Source: Otis tarda
Lineage: Eukaryota; Chordata; Aves; Otidiformes; Otididae
DNA length: 64,000 nucleotides
Assembly: GCA_026413225.1 (NCBI GenBank)
Contig: CM048554.1
Location: 57,371,463 to 57,435,462, forward strand
Direction of reading: 5' to 3'
The notes under the pieces are model-generated. The model searched no databases. It was given only the letters and a program-made list of their open reading frames with translations, and was not told the DNA's origin. Every line of letters starts with the position of its first letter. The first letter of the stretch is position 1. Positions 1 to 14,525 of the stretch are shown piece by piece. Both the position numbers and the translations under genes were made by a program.

Positions 1-3000
1 ATCTTCCTGCATTTTGTAAGGCAATATATGTTTACGTAATATATAAACTTGTTCATTTCAGATATTCTGCACATTCCATCATCTCATACATAAAAAGTGT
101 TATTAAATGAGCAAGACAGTCTTACCGTCATAGAGACCTTGAAAGAACCTGCATGTTCTACAAGAACATGAACTTTAAATAAACTGTTCTCCAATGAACT
201 GATGAAGATACCCAAAACAAATACCAAACACTTTCACTAGCAGTTACCACAGAAGTGTTCTTTTCTTCATGACACAAGTAGTCTCTAAGACTCAAGACTG
301 CTTTCTGAAGCCTCCCCTTGCTACTCAGTCATGACTAGTGCTATATGGCATAATACAATATTGTTGTGAGGTCAAGATGGGACACAGAGGTGTACAAAAG
401 AGATTCATAGCACAAAAAATTCTACCATTTTATACTTAGTGTAGTGTCACTTTTTTTTCTTATTGTCATCATGAGAAGTGTTAAAAGGCACTAAAACTTT
501 TTATTATAAAATATGAATTCACATTTTCTCATATGTTATAGCACACAATCATATACCACTCTTTTTTCTTTTACAAAATAGCTAGCCTTTTTTTTTTCCA
601 ATTATAAGTGACCATAAGTTGAGGATATTATTGCTATCACCTATAGTTTCACCCAATAAAAGTAGATTGGAAGAGTTGGGGATGAAAAGGGAGCGAGAAA
701 AGAGACCATTCCAATTAGCTTTGAAGTAAGAAAGATGAAGGTTTGAAGATTGAAACCTGCAGTTTCAGCAGAGCCACTCATTGGCTTATATTTGGGACCA
801 AATGAGGCACCTGAAAGGAAAAAGCAAGAACTTCTACTCTCTGAAGAGGTCAGGCTTCCTGCCAGAGCTGAAATACATGCTCTCCAGACTGAGCACAGCA
901 GCAACAGTGGATCACACACAGTTAATCCCCTTTGTTTCTCTGTCATGCTAAATCTGCAACCCTGAGTATTAGGGAATGATTAAAATCCAGGTGCCTGGTA
1001 CCTTTTAAAAGTAATAAATCACTTACTATTTGGAAACTTACTTTAAAAGTTGTACATACTGTACTCTGCTAGTCATACAGCTCCAGCTCTTGTTAAATGA
1101 ATGTAGACCTAGATTGCAACCATCAGGTGCCAATTCAAGTTAGATTCATATCACAAAAAATAACTTCACCTAAAAAGTACCACATTTCTGATTTCACAGT
1201 TATACTGTAAGATAGGATTACAACCACTGAGAGAAAACAAAAAAAAAAACAAAACAAAAAAGAAACAACAAATAGAGAAATTCAGAGAAAATAGAGGAAC
1301 AAGGTCACGTGTTTTCTAAGATCCTGGAGACAATTTTCAACCAGCTGGGTGAAGCTGAGAGACCAGTGAATCTGCCGTGCTCCCAACAAGTCAAGTGGAG
1401 CACACCACACAGAGCCCACCTCACACAGTCAGGGGTCCTTCTTTACCCTTACAGTTATCTCACCTCTGATTCATATGGCCTGAATCCTCCTCCCAGCAAA
1501 AGGAGGACATAACTGCTTTTGATGAAATTATCAGAGATGCCAGGCTGAAGCAGCAGGACACATACCAGTGTTTCAGCCAGTAGCCATGAGTGGATGGTAC
1601 ACTCAACCATGTCTTTTCATGTCCCTTTTAGGATTTACTACCTGGATCTGGGTCATATCACTTACACCAAATGCTATGCCTTAGCATAAACTTAGTAGAA
1701 AGAATCATCTCTAAAGCCTTAATACGTGCAGAAAACACCTGTGTTTGTGAAAAACAACGGTTCTCACCAGAGTACAGCAATATCTGCTACCATAATGAAA
1801 TCCATCAAAAATTATTATCTAGTTTAGGACAAAGCAGCCTTTTATAGACCGTAAGAGTAACTGGAACACACATAACTTATTCCAATTAGCTGGAAGTCCT
1901 GACATAGCAGGTGGCAGCAGTGCATCCATTACTGTAAATGTGGAAAATATATGGTGCATGGCAACAGGCAGTTGTATTTGTCTTGATTATGGAATCTGAA
2001 AACTCCTTTCTATCCTATCTGCTGTAGAAAAATCACTTTTTCTGACCCTACCATGGAAACGAACCTTGAACAACATACACAGGTGACACTTCTATGTTTC
2101 TTCTGCTAAATTAATATCAGGACTGTGACTCTTCTACACAGAGAATTGTGTTAAATACCCATGACTATAGAAGTTGATTGTGAATAGAAGTAGAAAAAAG
2201 GTCAAAAAGAATTTCAGGTTGTACAGGCACTTCACAATCTCCCAAGCTAGAGCAGTGAAGATGAAAAGATCCTTCTAACCACAGTACACAAGGTAATGGT
2301 AGCACATGTACTACTAGAATGTAAGAAACGATAAATACTTGTCTCCCTTCCAGAAACAGTAATTACTTGTCATTATTGCCCTGTACCTGTGCTGTAATTA
2401 CAGGTTTGTCTCTACTCAAGTCAGACATAGGAGATCTGGATCTGAACTCTGCCTGATGTCTCAAATGTGCCTCTGTATCAATAGAAATTTTACGAACAGA
2501 GCAGTTACTGCATTATTTCCACTGATGCCTAAAACACAGGAGATCAAATATGACTAACCAGATTCATATTTTACTACATTCTGCAGCCTTCTCTTGTTAC
2601 ACAAAAAAAAAAAAATGTTTTTTTATAACTGGATATGAGAGATTCTTGCCATAGTTTTGAACATGACATTAAAATCTCTGAAGAAAAAACAGCCTGATTC
2701 TGTCACTGACCCTTCGGCTTAGCCATATTTTAAAGCAGAAGATGACAATGTTGCAAGTGCCTGACCTAAAAGTAATACATGCAAATCCCTTTTAAAATAA
2801 CAATTACAGAATATTATTCCTTATCCATGAATTCACAAAATATTTTACTCAAGACTGTTACTAGCCCTACAGGAGGCAGAGAGGAATTTTTAATTTACAG
2901 ATGAGGAGCCCGAGAACATTCTGATAACAAAGCTAACTTCCCAGAGGTGCCATAGGGAGTGCACCAGCGCACGGGGAGATCTCTGCTCCCACTCCTGTGC

Positions 3001-6000
3001 TTAACGCCAGTCCTGACGGTCAAATTACTCTATGTGAATATACTCATGCAATTACATGGGACTTACAGACAGCTAAAATCACACCTTTATATACAAAGGC
3101 AGCTTATGAGCTAAGACCACAGACTTTAAACACAGGTAAAGAAAGTCTTACTGTTAAGGATACATGAGATAAGAACCTAGCTTATTAAACATTTCATTGG
3201 AATAGCTACATCAGTTACCTTTTGTTTTGTTTTGTTTTTAACATCCAAGAGGTAGAATGCATAGTAAAAGCATTGTCTTAATGCTTGCAATATCTTATTA
3301 AAAGAAAAAATGTACACACACATATATACACACATGTCTGGAGGGGCATGACTGAAGACTCTTCTTCTTCAAAGGGCCATTAGTTTTGAATCCAGTACAG
3401 GCTGCCAAAAAATATAGTTGAAGACAGTTGAAGGTTTATCACACAGCCAGGCAACTCTCTTAGCAAGGGGCTGATATAATTGGTGAAGAAACTGGTGTAT
3501 CTGGTATGTGCAGACAATCCCGTGCAGACAAGTCCAGCCTCTCCTGCAGACTCTGCTTTCCTTTACAGCTCCCAACATAGCATATTTACCACACCTGAAA
3601 AGGACTGATTTGGCCCTTATGTAGGTGTTTTTTTCAGAAAAGCATATTTACATAGGAGGTGAAGCATTACTTTCTTCTGTCAGTAAAGAATTTTTGCTAA
3701 AAGAAAAAAAAAATCGATTTATAACTGTTTTCCATTTAATTTTCCCTGATAGGAACTGGATAAATGACGAAAACTTGTACTTATAATCATTTGTTTCACA
3801 TGCATGAACTAGTATATGGGACAGCTAAATGCCAGCTAGTATCATCATCACGGCTACCAAGTTAAAACACAATGTTTTGTTATTCTTACTAACCATTTGT
3901 GGGGGCAAATTTTAAATCTGAAAGCAAAAGTGGCCTGTCAAAAATATTCTGTTATAAGAAATCTTAAAAGAAAAAAAGACAAGAAATGTTCTTGTCTTGT
4001 ATTGTTCATTTAAAGAAAAAAATGAAGTCAGTGCTGCAGAAGATAAGAAAATTTATGTGTAAGTAGAGGTCCATGCAAACTTTCAGCAAGGCTTCTAGCC
4101 TGCTGTTTGCATTTATATTTAAGATACAAAGACATTTTAATTAAATTAGCATTTATAGAGAGAGTTTTCAATTTAATGGAACATTTAAAAAATACCCAGT
4201 GTATAAAATGACACCTTCATGATTTGGAGGACTCATTCACTGATTTGGGGGTCATTGGTGGGATTGTCAGGACTGCAGAAGGCTGCATGATGATCTTTAG
4301 CTTCATCCCAAAGTGTCAGCATTTACAGACACATCAAACTGGCTAAATGCACGTGATGCCAATTCAGGATTTAAGTGAGCACGGTGTTGGTCAATGTAGT
4401 GCCATCTCAAGGAAATGTAAAGAATGGCACTCAGTCCTGCTAAAATACCAGGATAAGATTTCAGAATGTGTACCTTTCCATTCATGGGTAATTCACGTGG
4501 CTATCTTGGCAACAGTGTTTCCCATATACAATTTTTATTCACTAAAGACTGTATTGATACATGTGATTCACAAGAACATTAAATAAGCAGCAGTTTAGTT
4601 GCAGTGAGGGCTCTTTGTCTGATTTCTTACATTGAACAGGACTGTCCATGCCTTGTGTGATGTTAGCTTCCCCCCACAGCTCCCAGTTGGGGATGCTGGT
4701 CAAGCTGAAAGCAGAGCATTCGCTCACTGACATACCGCTAATGTTCTCCTAATTTTGGAGTTTGCAACAATGATGAGCGTATTTTATCTGATGGTTCAAT
4801 CACACTTTTGATTAGATAACTCTCACAGACATTTGAAGGGTCCTGCATCTTCAACACACCTGCCAGCTCAAATGTTGTAAAAAGCAATTTAGATGTCAAG
4901 CTGAATTGGCAATCTTCCTGGAAGGTATGTCCATTAAACACTGCAAAATACAGCTTCCAACCATCTCTATTAGGAGAGGATCTGACCTACATGTTCCTGG
5001 CACCTAATACTAGACCACAGTCGACAGCACCCCTCTGTATTTGCTGGTACAGGCACACCTGACAGCTAGACCTAATGAACAGAGCCTGGTGGCCTGAAAG
5101 CCATGGCTGGCAGCAGCATGAGAGAGGTGAGAACCTGGTTCGCTTAAGCACTGCTTTATACACAATATGTAGAAACCTCAGACAATGTTGAACTTAACCC
5201 ATATATTCTTTTCTTATTTTCAGAGTGTCTGGGTAATCACATCAGAAGGAGTTTCTTCTGCATATTATCTCCCAAGAAGGAGGCCACTTCTGTATGGTGT
5301 TTAATGTCACAATATATGATTAAGGACATGCAGCTTAGATGAGTTTGCCTGTAGCTGTGTGTCTGATTCTCTTCTTTTTTTTTTTTTTCTTAAGAGCTTG
5401 TTGCTGTTGGTTGATTATTTTACTTTCATACCATGCATAGGATCTAGATTTTTATAAGTTGGTGATCCAGATTAGATGGACAGTACCTGCATTTACACTC
5501 CATATTCACCTGCATTGTTTTACTCTTGTGATAAATACTACATAGCAGATAAATAATTTTAACTTTATTCATGAAGGACTCTCTCTCAGTGAATCTGCAA
5601 CAGTTTGTGTATATTCCAATTAGAACTACAACAAGTTCACTGACTGAAATACAACACTTCGAATCAGCTACACCAAGTGCCAGTGATGACACTACCTAAA
5701 GACTCGAGTCTGAAATGCAAAGGAAAAGCAGGGAACCAAAGAGTCCTCTCCTTCCAAATCTGTTACAAACTTGGTTTCCATTTCCTAGAAAACTACTAAT
5801 AAGGCATGAACGTACTGAGAAATTGTAATTGGTTTTATCCTTACCAGAATTTAATACACTTGATCAGATAATTAAAATCTCAAGACTGCAAGGTAAATGT
5901 TCTACAGGGTCTTTGGCCAACTGACTGCAAAAAAAAAACCCAGAGAGACAATGCGAGGGTGATTTAGAATTAAGATAGAATGTCTGAACATGGCAATACA

Positions 6001-8869
6001 TCCTGACTTCTTTAAAAGAGTTATCTAAAAACATTAGATGTACACCAGTAAATTTTAACTACTGTACCTTCACTGTGCATATTTAACTCCCTGACAATTA
6101 CGCAATACAGCCCAGAACATTTGGATTGATGTCTCTGCTGAAACTGAAGACAAGAAACATTTTATATATTGCTAAGTTGACTGTCTAAGAATATTTAATG
6201 GGTTCCAATGAAGACGTAACAAAGGTATATATAAGACAATGAAAGAAGCTGTCCTCCAGCTATGTTTATTAGGAAATACATCACTATTAAATCTTAATCC
6301 ATTCTATAAGAAAATAAGCAAAAGAGGTATAAGTGTAGCAAGAAGAATAGCCTTACGAGAAGATCTAAGAACACCTTTATTTCAAAATTGGATTAGAGTT
6401 ATGAGGGACTGTGCCACATAGCAAAAAAGGTCTGTGCCATTAATCAAGGAATCTGAAATTTGATAAAATGTGTGTGTGTGCAGAAGGATTGTTTCTTAAA
6501 CACATTTAAGTGAATATGATGTAATAAATTGAGCCTATGGACATGTGCTGAATAAATATTTATAATAGCAGTAAAATGTGCCAGTGGTATTTATTATTTC
6601 AGAGTTTTCTCCATGACAGGTAATGATTTTTTTTCCCTTCTAATTATGATTCAGTGCTACATCTTTATTTTTAGTTTTTCTACTGCATATACGCACCAAG
6701 TATACACTATATGAAAAAAAATATCATTTTAATAATGTCACAACAAAATCAAAAACTTCATGCCACACTGCAAATCTGGAGTCCGAGGGAATAGGTTTCC
6801 ACACCAGAGAATACAAATTGACCTAGTACCTCAAAAAGCTACTAAAATACCACATTAACATTAAGTCTCTATTAGATGAGAGTAATGCTCCTCGATTTCT
6901 CATCTCTTTCTACTATCAGTGAAGAAAATTATAAAGATGCTAAAAAAACAAAAGGACACTGATTCAAATTTTATGCCTAATAAACCTTGCTCTGAGAGAA
7001 GAAGCAGACTTCATTGACACAGAGATTTTGCAGCGGACAAATTCTATCCAGACCTTTATGCATATTGTTAGTGTGCACTCATCCATTAGACTCACAGTAA
7101 AGTGTGGACTTTTAGGGACAATCTTCAACTTCATCTTCTGGTAAATCTCATTTGCAGCCCCTCCTTTCTACAGAGATCCCTCATGCCAATGCAATATAAA
7201 AGTGGATTTCAGTACATGAGGAACAGCTTATTAATTTTACACAGCTCTTGAGCTATTTTGAAACCTACCCTGGAGAGTACTGTCAGCAGTAGAGAGTGAT
7301 TATTTCCTCAGCTTTCTTGTCTTTTTCTATGCAATTCATCTGCTTAGCACAATGGGCTCACAACCTCTGACTGAAATTTCTAGATACCACCATAATACAA
7401 ACAAATAATATTAAAAATTATAACATCCGCTAAGATAAGAAATAAAAGACACACCACACAATATATTACTCAAAAAATCCCCAAGAAATTATGAAAGAAA
7501 GTTAACACTGACCTTCCCTCTGTGACTGTTGACTCTACACAGCTATTGGCACTACACATGGTAAATCACACAGACTCACTGCAAACTAAAAAGCCTTGTC
7601 CCAGTCATTCTTGCAAATAGTGGCCTGTGAAATCATTCTGATGAACTGACAATTATCCTACCTGTCCTAAAGTAACATATGAAAGCAGCTAATCCTTTCA
7701 AACAAAGCTAGATGTGTCTTCACTGAATGAAATTCTCACCCCATTCACATTCACTTATGGAATCGAGAAAATATCTCATCTACTGATACCAACATTCAAA
7801 CATCCAGAGCGGGAACATTTAAATTGCTAACAGTATCTGTAAAACAAAATGACATGATGTGAAGCCACCAGTTCAAATCTAGACTCAATGCATTATGACT
7901 GCCCTTCTCACTTAATAGACATCAGATACCATGAGCAACCGGAATTACAAGACAAGCTGAGAACAATATTTAAGGAAACTGCCCTCCATATGGCCCCAAA
8001 AAATATAAACACTGACAGGAGTTTGAAAAGATTTGACTTAGAGCAAAAGACAGACAAGTCTCATCTATGAAGGCATGAGAGTGCTAAGCTTAGTGTACTG
8101 GCATACACAAAGATCAGTATTTTATGCCTTTTCTACACCTAAAATAATTACAACAGCTCTATAAAAATCAAACCTAATAACTGAGAAAGTACTCCTTCTT
8201 AAAAAGAAAAAAAAAAAAGATAAAAAAGCCCCAATATATTTTCACAGGGGAATATAATTTTTTTTTCTGTTTCCCTTTTTCTTAAACAAAGGTATGCTCT
8301 GCCTGCTCGACCCATTTTCTTTTTCTTCTTCCCCTCCCCCATTTCTTTGCATCACCCTTTTCCTTTTTGTCACAAATGAGTTCTAATAATCCCACAGTAT
8401 GACCTACACACTGAGGGAAGGAAGAACGGTATTTGTTCAGCAACTAGTACATTGTTTTAATGGTCCTGAGTCTTAGCATTACCAGGATACAATAGAACGA
8501 AATAGCAATACAGAATGCAGAGAGTCTTTGTTTAATTCCTTTCCCCATCTCACGCTGCTGTGTGGCTTACAGTTAGATGCTTGCCACATTTAGATAGGTA
8601 AAGCTGTGTGCTCCTGAAATAAACTGGATGGCGATTCATTAACAAGCACAAGCAAAGGCTGAACAGAAAAATCCTTAACCTCTGCGGCACTTAGTTTTCT
8701 GTTTGACACACAGCTGTGGGAAAAGCCCTACCCAATGAATTGCTTATGGAGGGATGACTGAGGCATGGCATACGCTAAACCAGCATGGGATCTGCTTTAA
8801 GCTATGCCAATTGACAACAGAGTGTTACACACTCTGGCCATGCCCCAGAAACGTCTCTTATATCACGGG

Positions 8870-9070
8870 CAAGAGACACAGAGAGAATTTTCAGATGGCC
8901 AATCTGACCACTGCACGATTTCTTTGAATCATTCAAGAGGGAACACAAATGAGAAGCTGATTTGCCGTGCCTTGGCTCCTCTCTGTGAAATGGGAATAAC
9001 CACTCCAGACAAGGCCATTGCCAAGATACGCTGCAGCGCCGGAGGGATGCATGTGCTTATGCAGGACAAG
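8870..9070 (+). mobile_element. Possible ancient MIR-like SINE fragment
   Basis: The stretch GTGCCTTGGCTCC then CTGTGAAATGGGAATAAC at 8967-9000 resembles the conserved MIR/CORE-SINE segment (GCCTCAGTTTCC, CTGTAAAATGGGGATAAT). The sequence around it is moderately GC-rich compared with the intron. The open frame across 8804-9169 has no protein features and is not credited as a gene. The boundaries are guesses. Confidence 0.35.
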
Positions 9071-12000
9071 GGTTCTCTACATACACCATTTTTTGATACG
9101 ATAGGTACAAACAGGGGATGGGGTAGGGGATTAGAAATGTTGACCTGGTTTAGACTAAGTATCATTTAGCCATAATGACTGCTCCTTTTCTCCCCCTGAT
9201 TTTTGTCGATTCCAAACTATACCTTGGCAATTAACTAACACTTAGAGAAGACCAAAATACCACCACACAATATATATATGTAAATTTACTCCTAGATTAC
9301 ATATCATTCTTTTTTTTAAAAAAAAAAAATTCTTCCAATTCAAATAATTACTTTTGGAAAAAAAGGGGAAAAAAAGAGGAGAATGATTACCAAATAGCCA
9401 GCAGAGATTAAGTTAATGACTTGAAACAGAAAGAAAATATTTGCAAAATCCTGACATATTTATTTACTCACACCACACTTGCTACGATCAGCTTAGCATA
9501 AGCCTTTCTCACATCTCCAGCAGTGACCTTGTACTGGAACAGTGACATTTTCCCTACTCCAAGTGCTAGCAAAAGCCACATAAGAGGCACAGTTTGCACT
9601 GAAACCCACCTTCACAAAGTCTAAGGCATAAGCCCCTTGACAGGCAAATTTTATCCTACAAGTACAAAGAATAGACAGGACCTGAGGAGTCTTCAGCTGA
9701 GTCACTTGCAATTTGCATCAGTGTTAATAACTGTCATATCTAAAGTAACTGCCTCTATAGATATCTAGCAGATGTATCACGTTTTTTCGCCATTTAATTA
9801 TTTACCTTTGCTGACCTCAGGCTCTTTGAAACCAAGTGCCTGCACACTTACATACAAATGGCATTTTCATTTAGATAATCATACAACTCATGAAATCACT
9901 GCCAGCTTCAAACAGAAATTCAAGTACCTAGGTCAGATATTTACAGGCCACTATTCTTCTTAACAGACCAACAGCTCCTCTTATCCGTATGCTTAATGAC
10001 AGTTTTGCAATGTCTTGCACAGTAAATTCAAACATCTCACTTTAACATGTTTGGTTGTGCTATTGTTGCTGCAAAATAATGTTGTTACTATTCTTTCTTC
10101 ACCAACTTCTCCCTCTAAATGCCATACAGTGGATTTTACTATATTCATGTCAGACAACAGCTAAAGCTGTCAAATTGTACTGAGTGATGAAAAGTAAACT
10201 TTATGAGTTAATGTGAGAAGATTTCTACAAAAGTCAAAAACTACCATTACAAAAAAATGTTCTGGCTTCAATCCTAGTGAATGACTGATTTTCTATTAGA
10301 AGTCAGCACAGTCAAAATGAGCATTTGGCCTATATTTCATCATACATAACATATTTTAGAAAACAATTTCTAACAAAAGTATGTTGCATGTTTCTTAACC
10401 ACAGTACTTGAAAAATAAAGTCTTCTAAATGATAGGGCACAAAGTGAGCAGTCATACTCCTGCAACTTAAGCAGAGTTTCCAAGTAATAAAAAATTGCTT
10501 GGAAAATCTTCCAAGCAATAAAATGATGGTAGCCTTCTCCCCAACCTTCTCTTGACCATATAATGTTTTATTTAACCTCACTTGATATAACAGATTATTT
10601 AGAAAGATGGACATTCAGAGTATTTCTTTTTTTTTTTTAATAATAATCAGCAGCGATATTTGAGAGCTGCTTTTAATGCAGCTGGGGTGTATGCCCCAGG
10701 CAGATTTAAAACACACAGCAAGGCAAACTGCAAACACAAACCAGCCTGAGAAGAGCATGGGTGGAAGGATGGGGCTTGGATGGGAGCCACAGCATGTTCT
10801 GACCAACTAGGACACCAGGATTTTAGGACGCATCCATTTAGACACAGCCAAAGGGGCTAATCTCACATCTGTTGTTTTGTCACAACTCCTAAACCCCTCT
10901 CTGTGGGCACTGAATATCCAAACCCAAAATAACAGCATGATTCAATTCTTGCTCATATGTTTTCCATAAATACAGCAAATCATTATTTTTGCTGAAAGCT
11001 CCCTCGTAATTCTTGTCAAGTGAAATAAAGTGAACATGTCCACTAATGGCATCAAACCTATTTTAAAGACATGTGTTTACATTATTATTTGCAATAATTC
11101 ATTTACAGCTTAAAAATAATTGTTTTGGTGGAGAGGGACCATGTCAGAAGTGCAGTGTGCATGAGGGACATCATAGCTAATAGAGGCACAACAGATTAGG
11201 TCATGAAGTGGAAATTCTGTGCTTGACCGCAATATCAGCGAATCAGGCCCAGGACAATGATCAGAAACAGTGTCTTCTTTAGCCATCAATTCCTTCACAT
11301 CTCCTCATCTCCACTGGTCAATGAGGAGGAGCCAAGCCCATGATCATTTCTCACCATCTCCTTTCCACCTACTTCCCAGGGCTCTAGAGCTGCTTTCACT
11401 GAGAAAGTCAAGCAATTCCAGCAATTCAGCGGTGCAAACATGAACTAAGAGTTCATCAGACTTCTCTTCAAGGTAGAGAAAGTTTCTCAAGGTGTTTTGA
11501 AGTTTCTCCAGGTCTAGTAATTCTCTGCTCTTCTTTATTTTACAATTGCAGATGCGCTGAATTAATGAAGTAAATTAGAGAAGCCCTAACTCAGTTGCAG
11601 ATACGCAGAGATAAAAAAACATATTTGGAAAGCAGTCAACTTGCTTTAGAAGCATGCTGGTGTTTCTTTGCAGATACAGCTGCAGTAAAAGAAAGCTAAA
11701 GAAAGAGTTAACACTTCTGTCATTTCTGAGTAGGTGTCTGAGCGCATCCCCCGCTAAGGCCCCAGAACAGCAGAACCATCTGAGGAAATCTTTTATTGCT
11801 GAGCCCTCCATCTCTCCATGCTTGAGCAGTAAGCTCTTCAGGAAATATCTATCTATGTATTTGAAAGGAAGGCTCATCATTGTGCTATTTACAGTTCAAA
11901 TATGTGGGGAAAAAAATAGACTATGCCCATTCCTCACCCCTTCAGGTAAACCCTGCCTCACCTTCAACCTTGTCTTGCTTTCTGACATTTGTAATCACGG

Positions 12001-14454
12001 ATCCCATGTATCTATTGTATGAGTACATTTTTTTTATCAACCAAGCCCCCAAAATGGTAAAGCTTTTTGACTCTTATCCTACCTACAGCGTGCAAGCCAG
12101 TCACACCCTTAATCTGGGCTATTTTGATGGATTTGGCTAGTTTAGTGCTTACAGAAATTCAGAAGCAATTGGTACAGTTTTCTGCTGTGATTCACTAATC
12201 ACGGGACAGAGAGGGTGACTGCTCCTAAGCATGGCATCCTCCCCGCCACCTTATCCCAGCTCTTTGGAGCGACATCCAGCAGCACTACTTCTTCTCCCCT
12301 CCTCCTTTCCCACTTCATTTTCACTAGCTTATTTTTTCTGTCAACCAAGGGGAAAGGGAATAATTGATTCTATTGTTCTGACCAATTACATCATTACATT
12401 ATTGAATATAGTCACAGAGTATTTTTTAACATTTTCAACTCTTAGAGAAAGGCTCTCTTTTTTCAACTTAAACTATGGACTATTTTCTCATTATGAGGAA
12501 ATATATGTGATATGCATGTGTGTGCACGGGCATGCTTGCGCACAAATCTGTATAAAGTTATGAGAAAGAGGGAGAACATTATGTCCAGACACCCATGTTG
12601 CTATTTGGATAGAAAAAAAAGCGTAAATGATGGTAAGTACGTGGTCTCTCTTCTTTATGTTTGTTACTTTTCACTTCATAGAATAGCATCTTTATTTATA
12701 ACATACTTTTCCTTCACGAAATCAGGCTGTTCCATTCTACTTATAATCACAGCTACATTCACAAGTCAACTTATTATCACAGCGAGATCTATCAGCTCTG
12801 CCTACACTTTATTTACAAACTAGAAAGAAAGTTGACAGCTTAGAAAAAAAATTGCTACAGATACTGTGGCAGACCTGAGGACATCAAACTTAATAACAGA
12901 GAGATAAATTAACTGATATTGGGGAAGGACAAGAAAGCGGTCAGTAATGTCATCTTGATTACTCAGAAAGGTTAAGAACTATTGCAAACTTTGACCAAGG
13001 AGAAAACAAAAGAGGAACTTCAGTGAACTACACTACGAGATCTGTTGAAAATCAAGCATATAATCCTATGGTTAACCATGGTAATGGCCATCTATGTGAG
13101 AAAGCTGAGAAAATACTAGAACTGTAGAATTGGTTGTGCTTGCTTACACTGGGCATAGCAGTTGTACATCAGAGTTTTGTCTACAGAGTTCTCCTCTGGA
13201 CTAAAATGAAGAGACAGAAATAAATTTCCCTTAAAGCCAAGTCAAGTTCTTGCTATCAGAAAAAATCCATCTTTGAAAATTAGAAACAGCAGGAAGTACA
13301 CTGTATTGAATGCTAAATTAATTTCTTCTGATAACTTATTTCAAACAGCATTTGATTAAAAGACAATAAAACATGCTTTAAATCTAGAAAAACGTGGTTA
13401 CTGCAGGCTGAGGCAAAAATGGTATTGCTGATAAGTGACAACAGAGTGTTGTTATTTATTTAGCTCTTGTAAAGGCACCCCAGTCAATCAATAGCTGTGC
13501 ATGTACTAAGACAGTAGGGCTTGTATAAAGATGCTTATCAGAAATCCATGAGCAACGTTCCACTTTTGATTACAGTGCTCCAGACTGTCCGCAATACTGC
13601 TGAAGACTGTGTGCCTCTTTGACAAGCCATATTGACAAAAATAATAATATAGAAACCACACTTCCTAATATGCATATCTAACTGCACAGCCAATTAACCA
13701 GTATGCTGACTGAAATTGCTGTGTTATTCATTTTATCCCAACTGATGTTAATACTTTGGCAGCTGATGGGGATAATAAATGATGGAGCATATTGGAAATT
13801 TTGAAAGGGGATATAAAATTTATATAATTTAAAGACGTGAAGAAAGCTGCTATGCCTTACAGTCTTACATGAAAATGCCTCAGTTATATGTAAGAAGTTC
13901 TCAGAGCAGAAGAACTAGTAAGTATTTGAAAATCTGTGAATGAAAAGTAGATATAAAACAAGAAGACTGCAATACACAAACAGATTTGAAGAAACATTTT
14001 AAAAGATCTCTCTCTAAAAAAAAAGCAATTATAACATGAAGATGAGACTTTTTCACTTCTACCTCTAATATCACATTGAGTAACAATGTTTGAACATCTG
14101 GAAACATTTACATTTGATGTTTTAATCAAAATATAACCCTTTCCTGCACCATAATAAGCACATTCTAACCAAAAAGAATGTCATTTCATTTACCCTAACT
14201 CCTGAAAATATTTGGTTCATTATCATTATATGCAGAAATAGCAATTCCAACATATTTAAAAAAAAAAAAGTAAAAAGCCATACAATTATTTTAATCTACA
14301 CTAATAAGACTTTACTTGCAGTTTTCTTACAAAGATAAAACGCTATTTATACATCATATGCACATCTTTCAACGATGTTTTGCTCATATTTTTTTTACAG
14401 TGGTATAAATTATTTCACTGCAGTGTTACAATTCTGGTCCTGTTATTCCTACTT

Positions 14455-14525
14455 AGCAAAAGCTCCTGTGGACTTCAACAGGCATCTTCGCTGAACAAGG
14501 GCTGCCTGATCCAGCCCACAGTCTG
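14455..14525 (+). mobile_element. Possible decayed sauropsid repeat fragment
   Basis: AAAGCTCCTGTGGACTTCAA, then CAGGCATCTTCGCTGAACAAGG and GCTGCCTGATCCAGCCC follow the order of a repeat common in turtle, crocodile and bird DNA (TGACTTCAATGGGAG, TTGCCTGAGTAAGG, CTGCAGGATCAGGCCC). I have no family name that I can support. Similar weak words occur near 49620-49675. Confidence 0.3.

Noticed and set aside
8804-9169. 121-codon plus-strand open frame
   Set aside because: No domain, signal peptide or compositional sign of coding. The region overlaps a MIR-like repeat word.
12231-12563. 110-codon plus-strand open frame with hydrophobic stretches
   Set aside because: The hydrophobicity comes from T-rich codons in AT-rich intron. 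No start context, family match or splice structure supports it.
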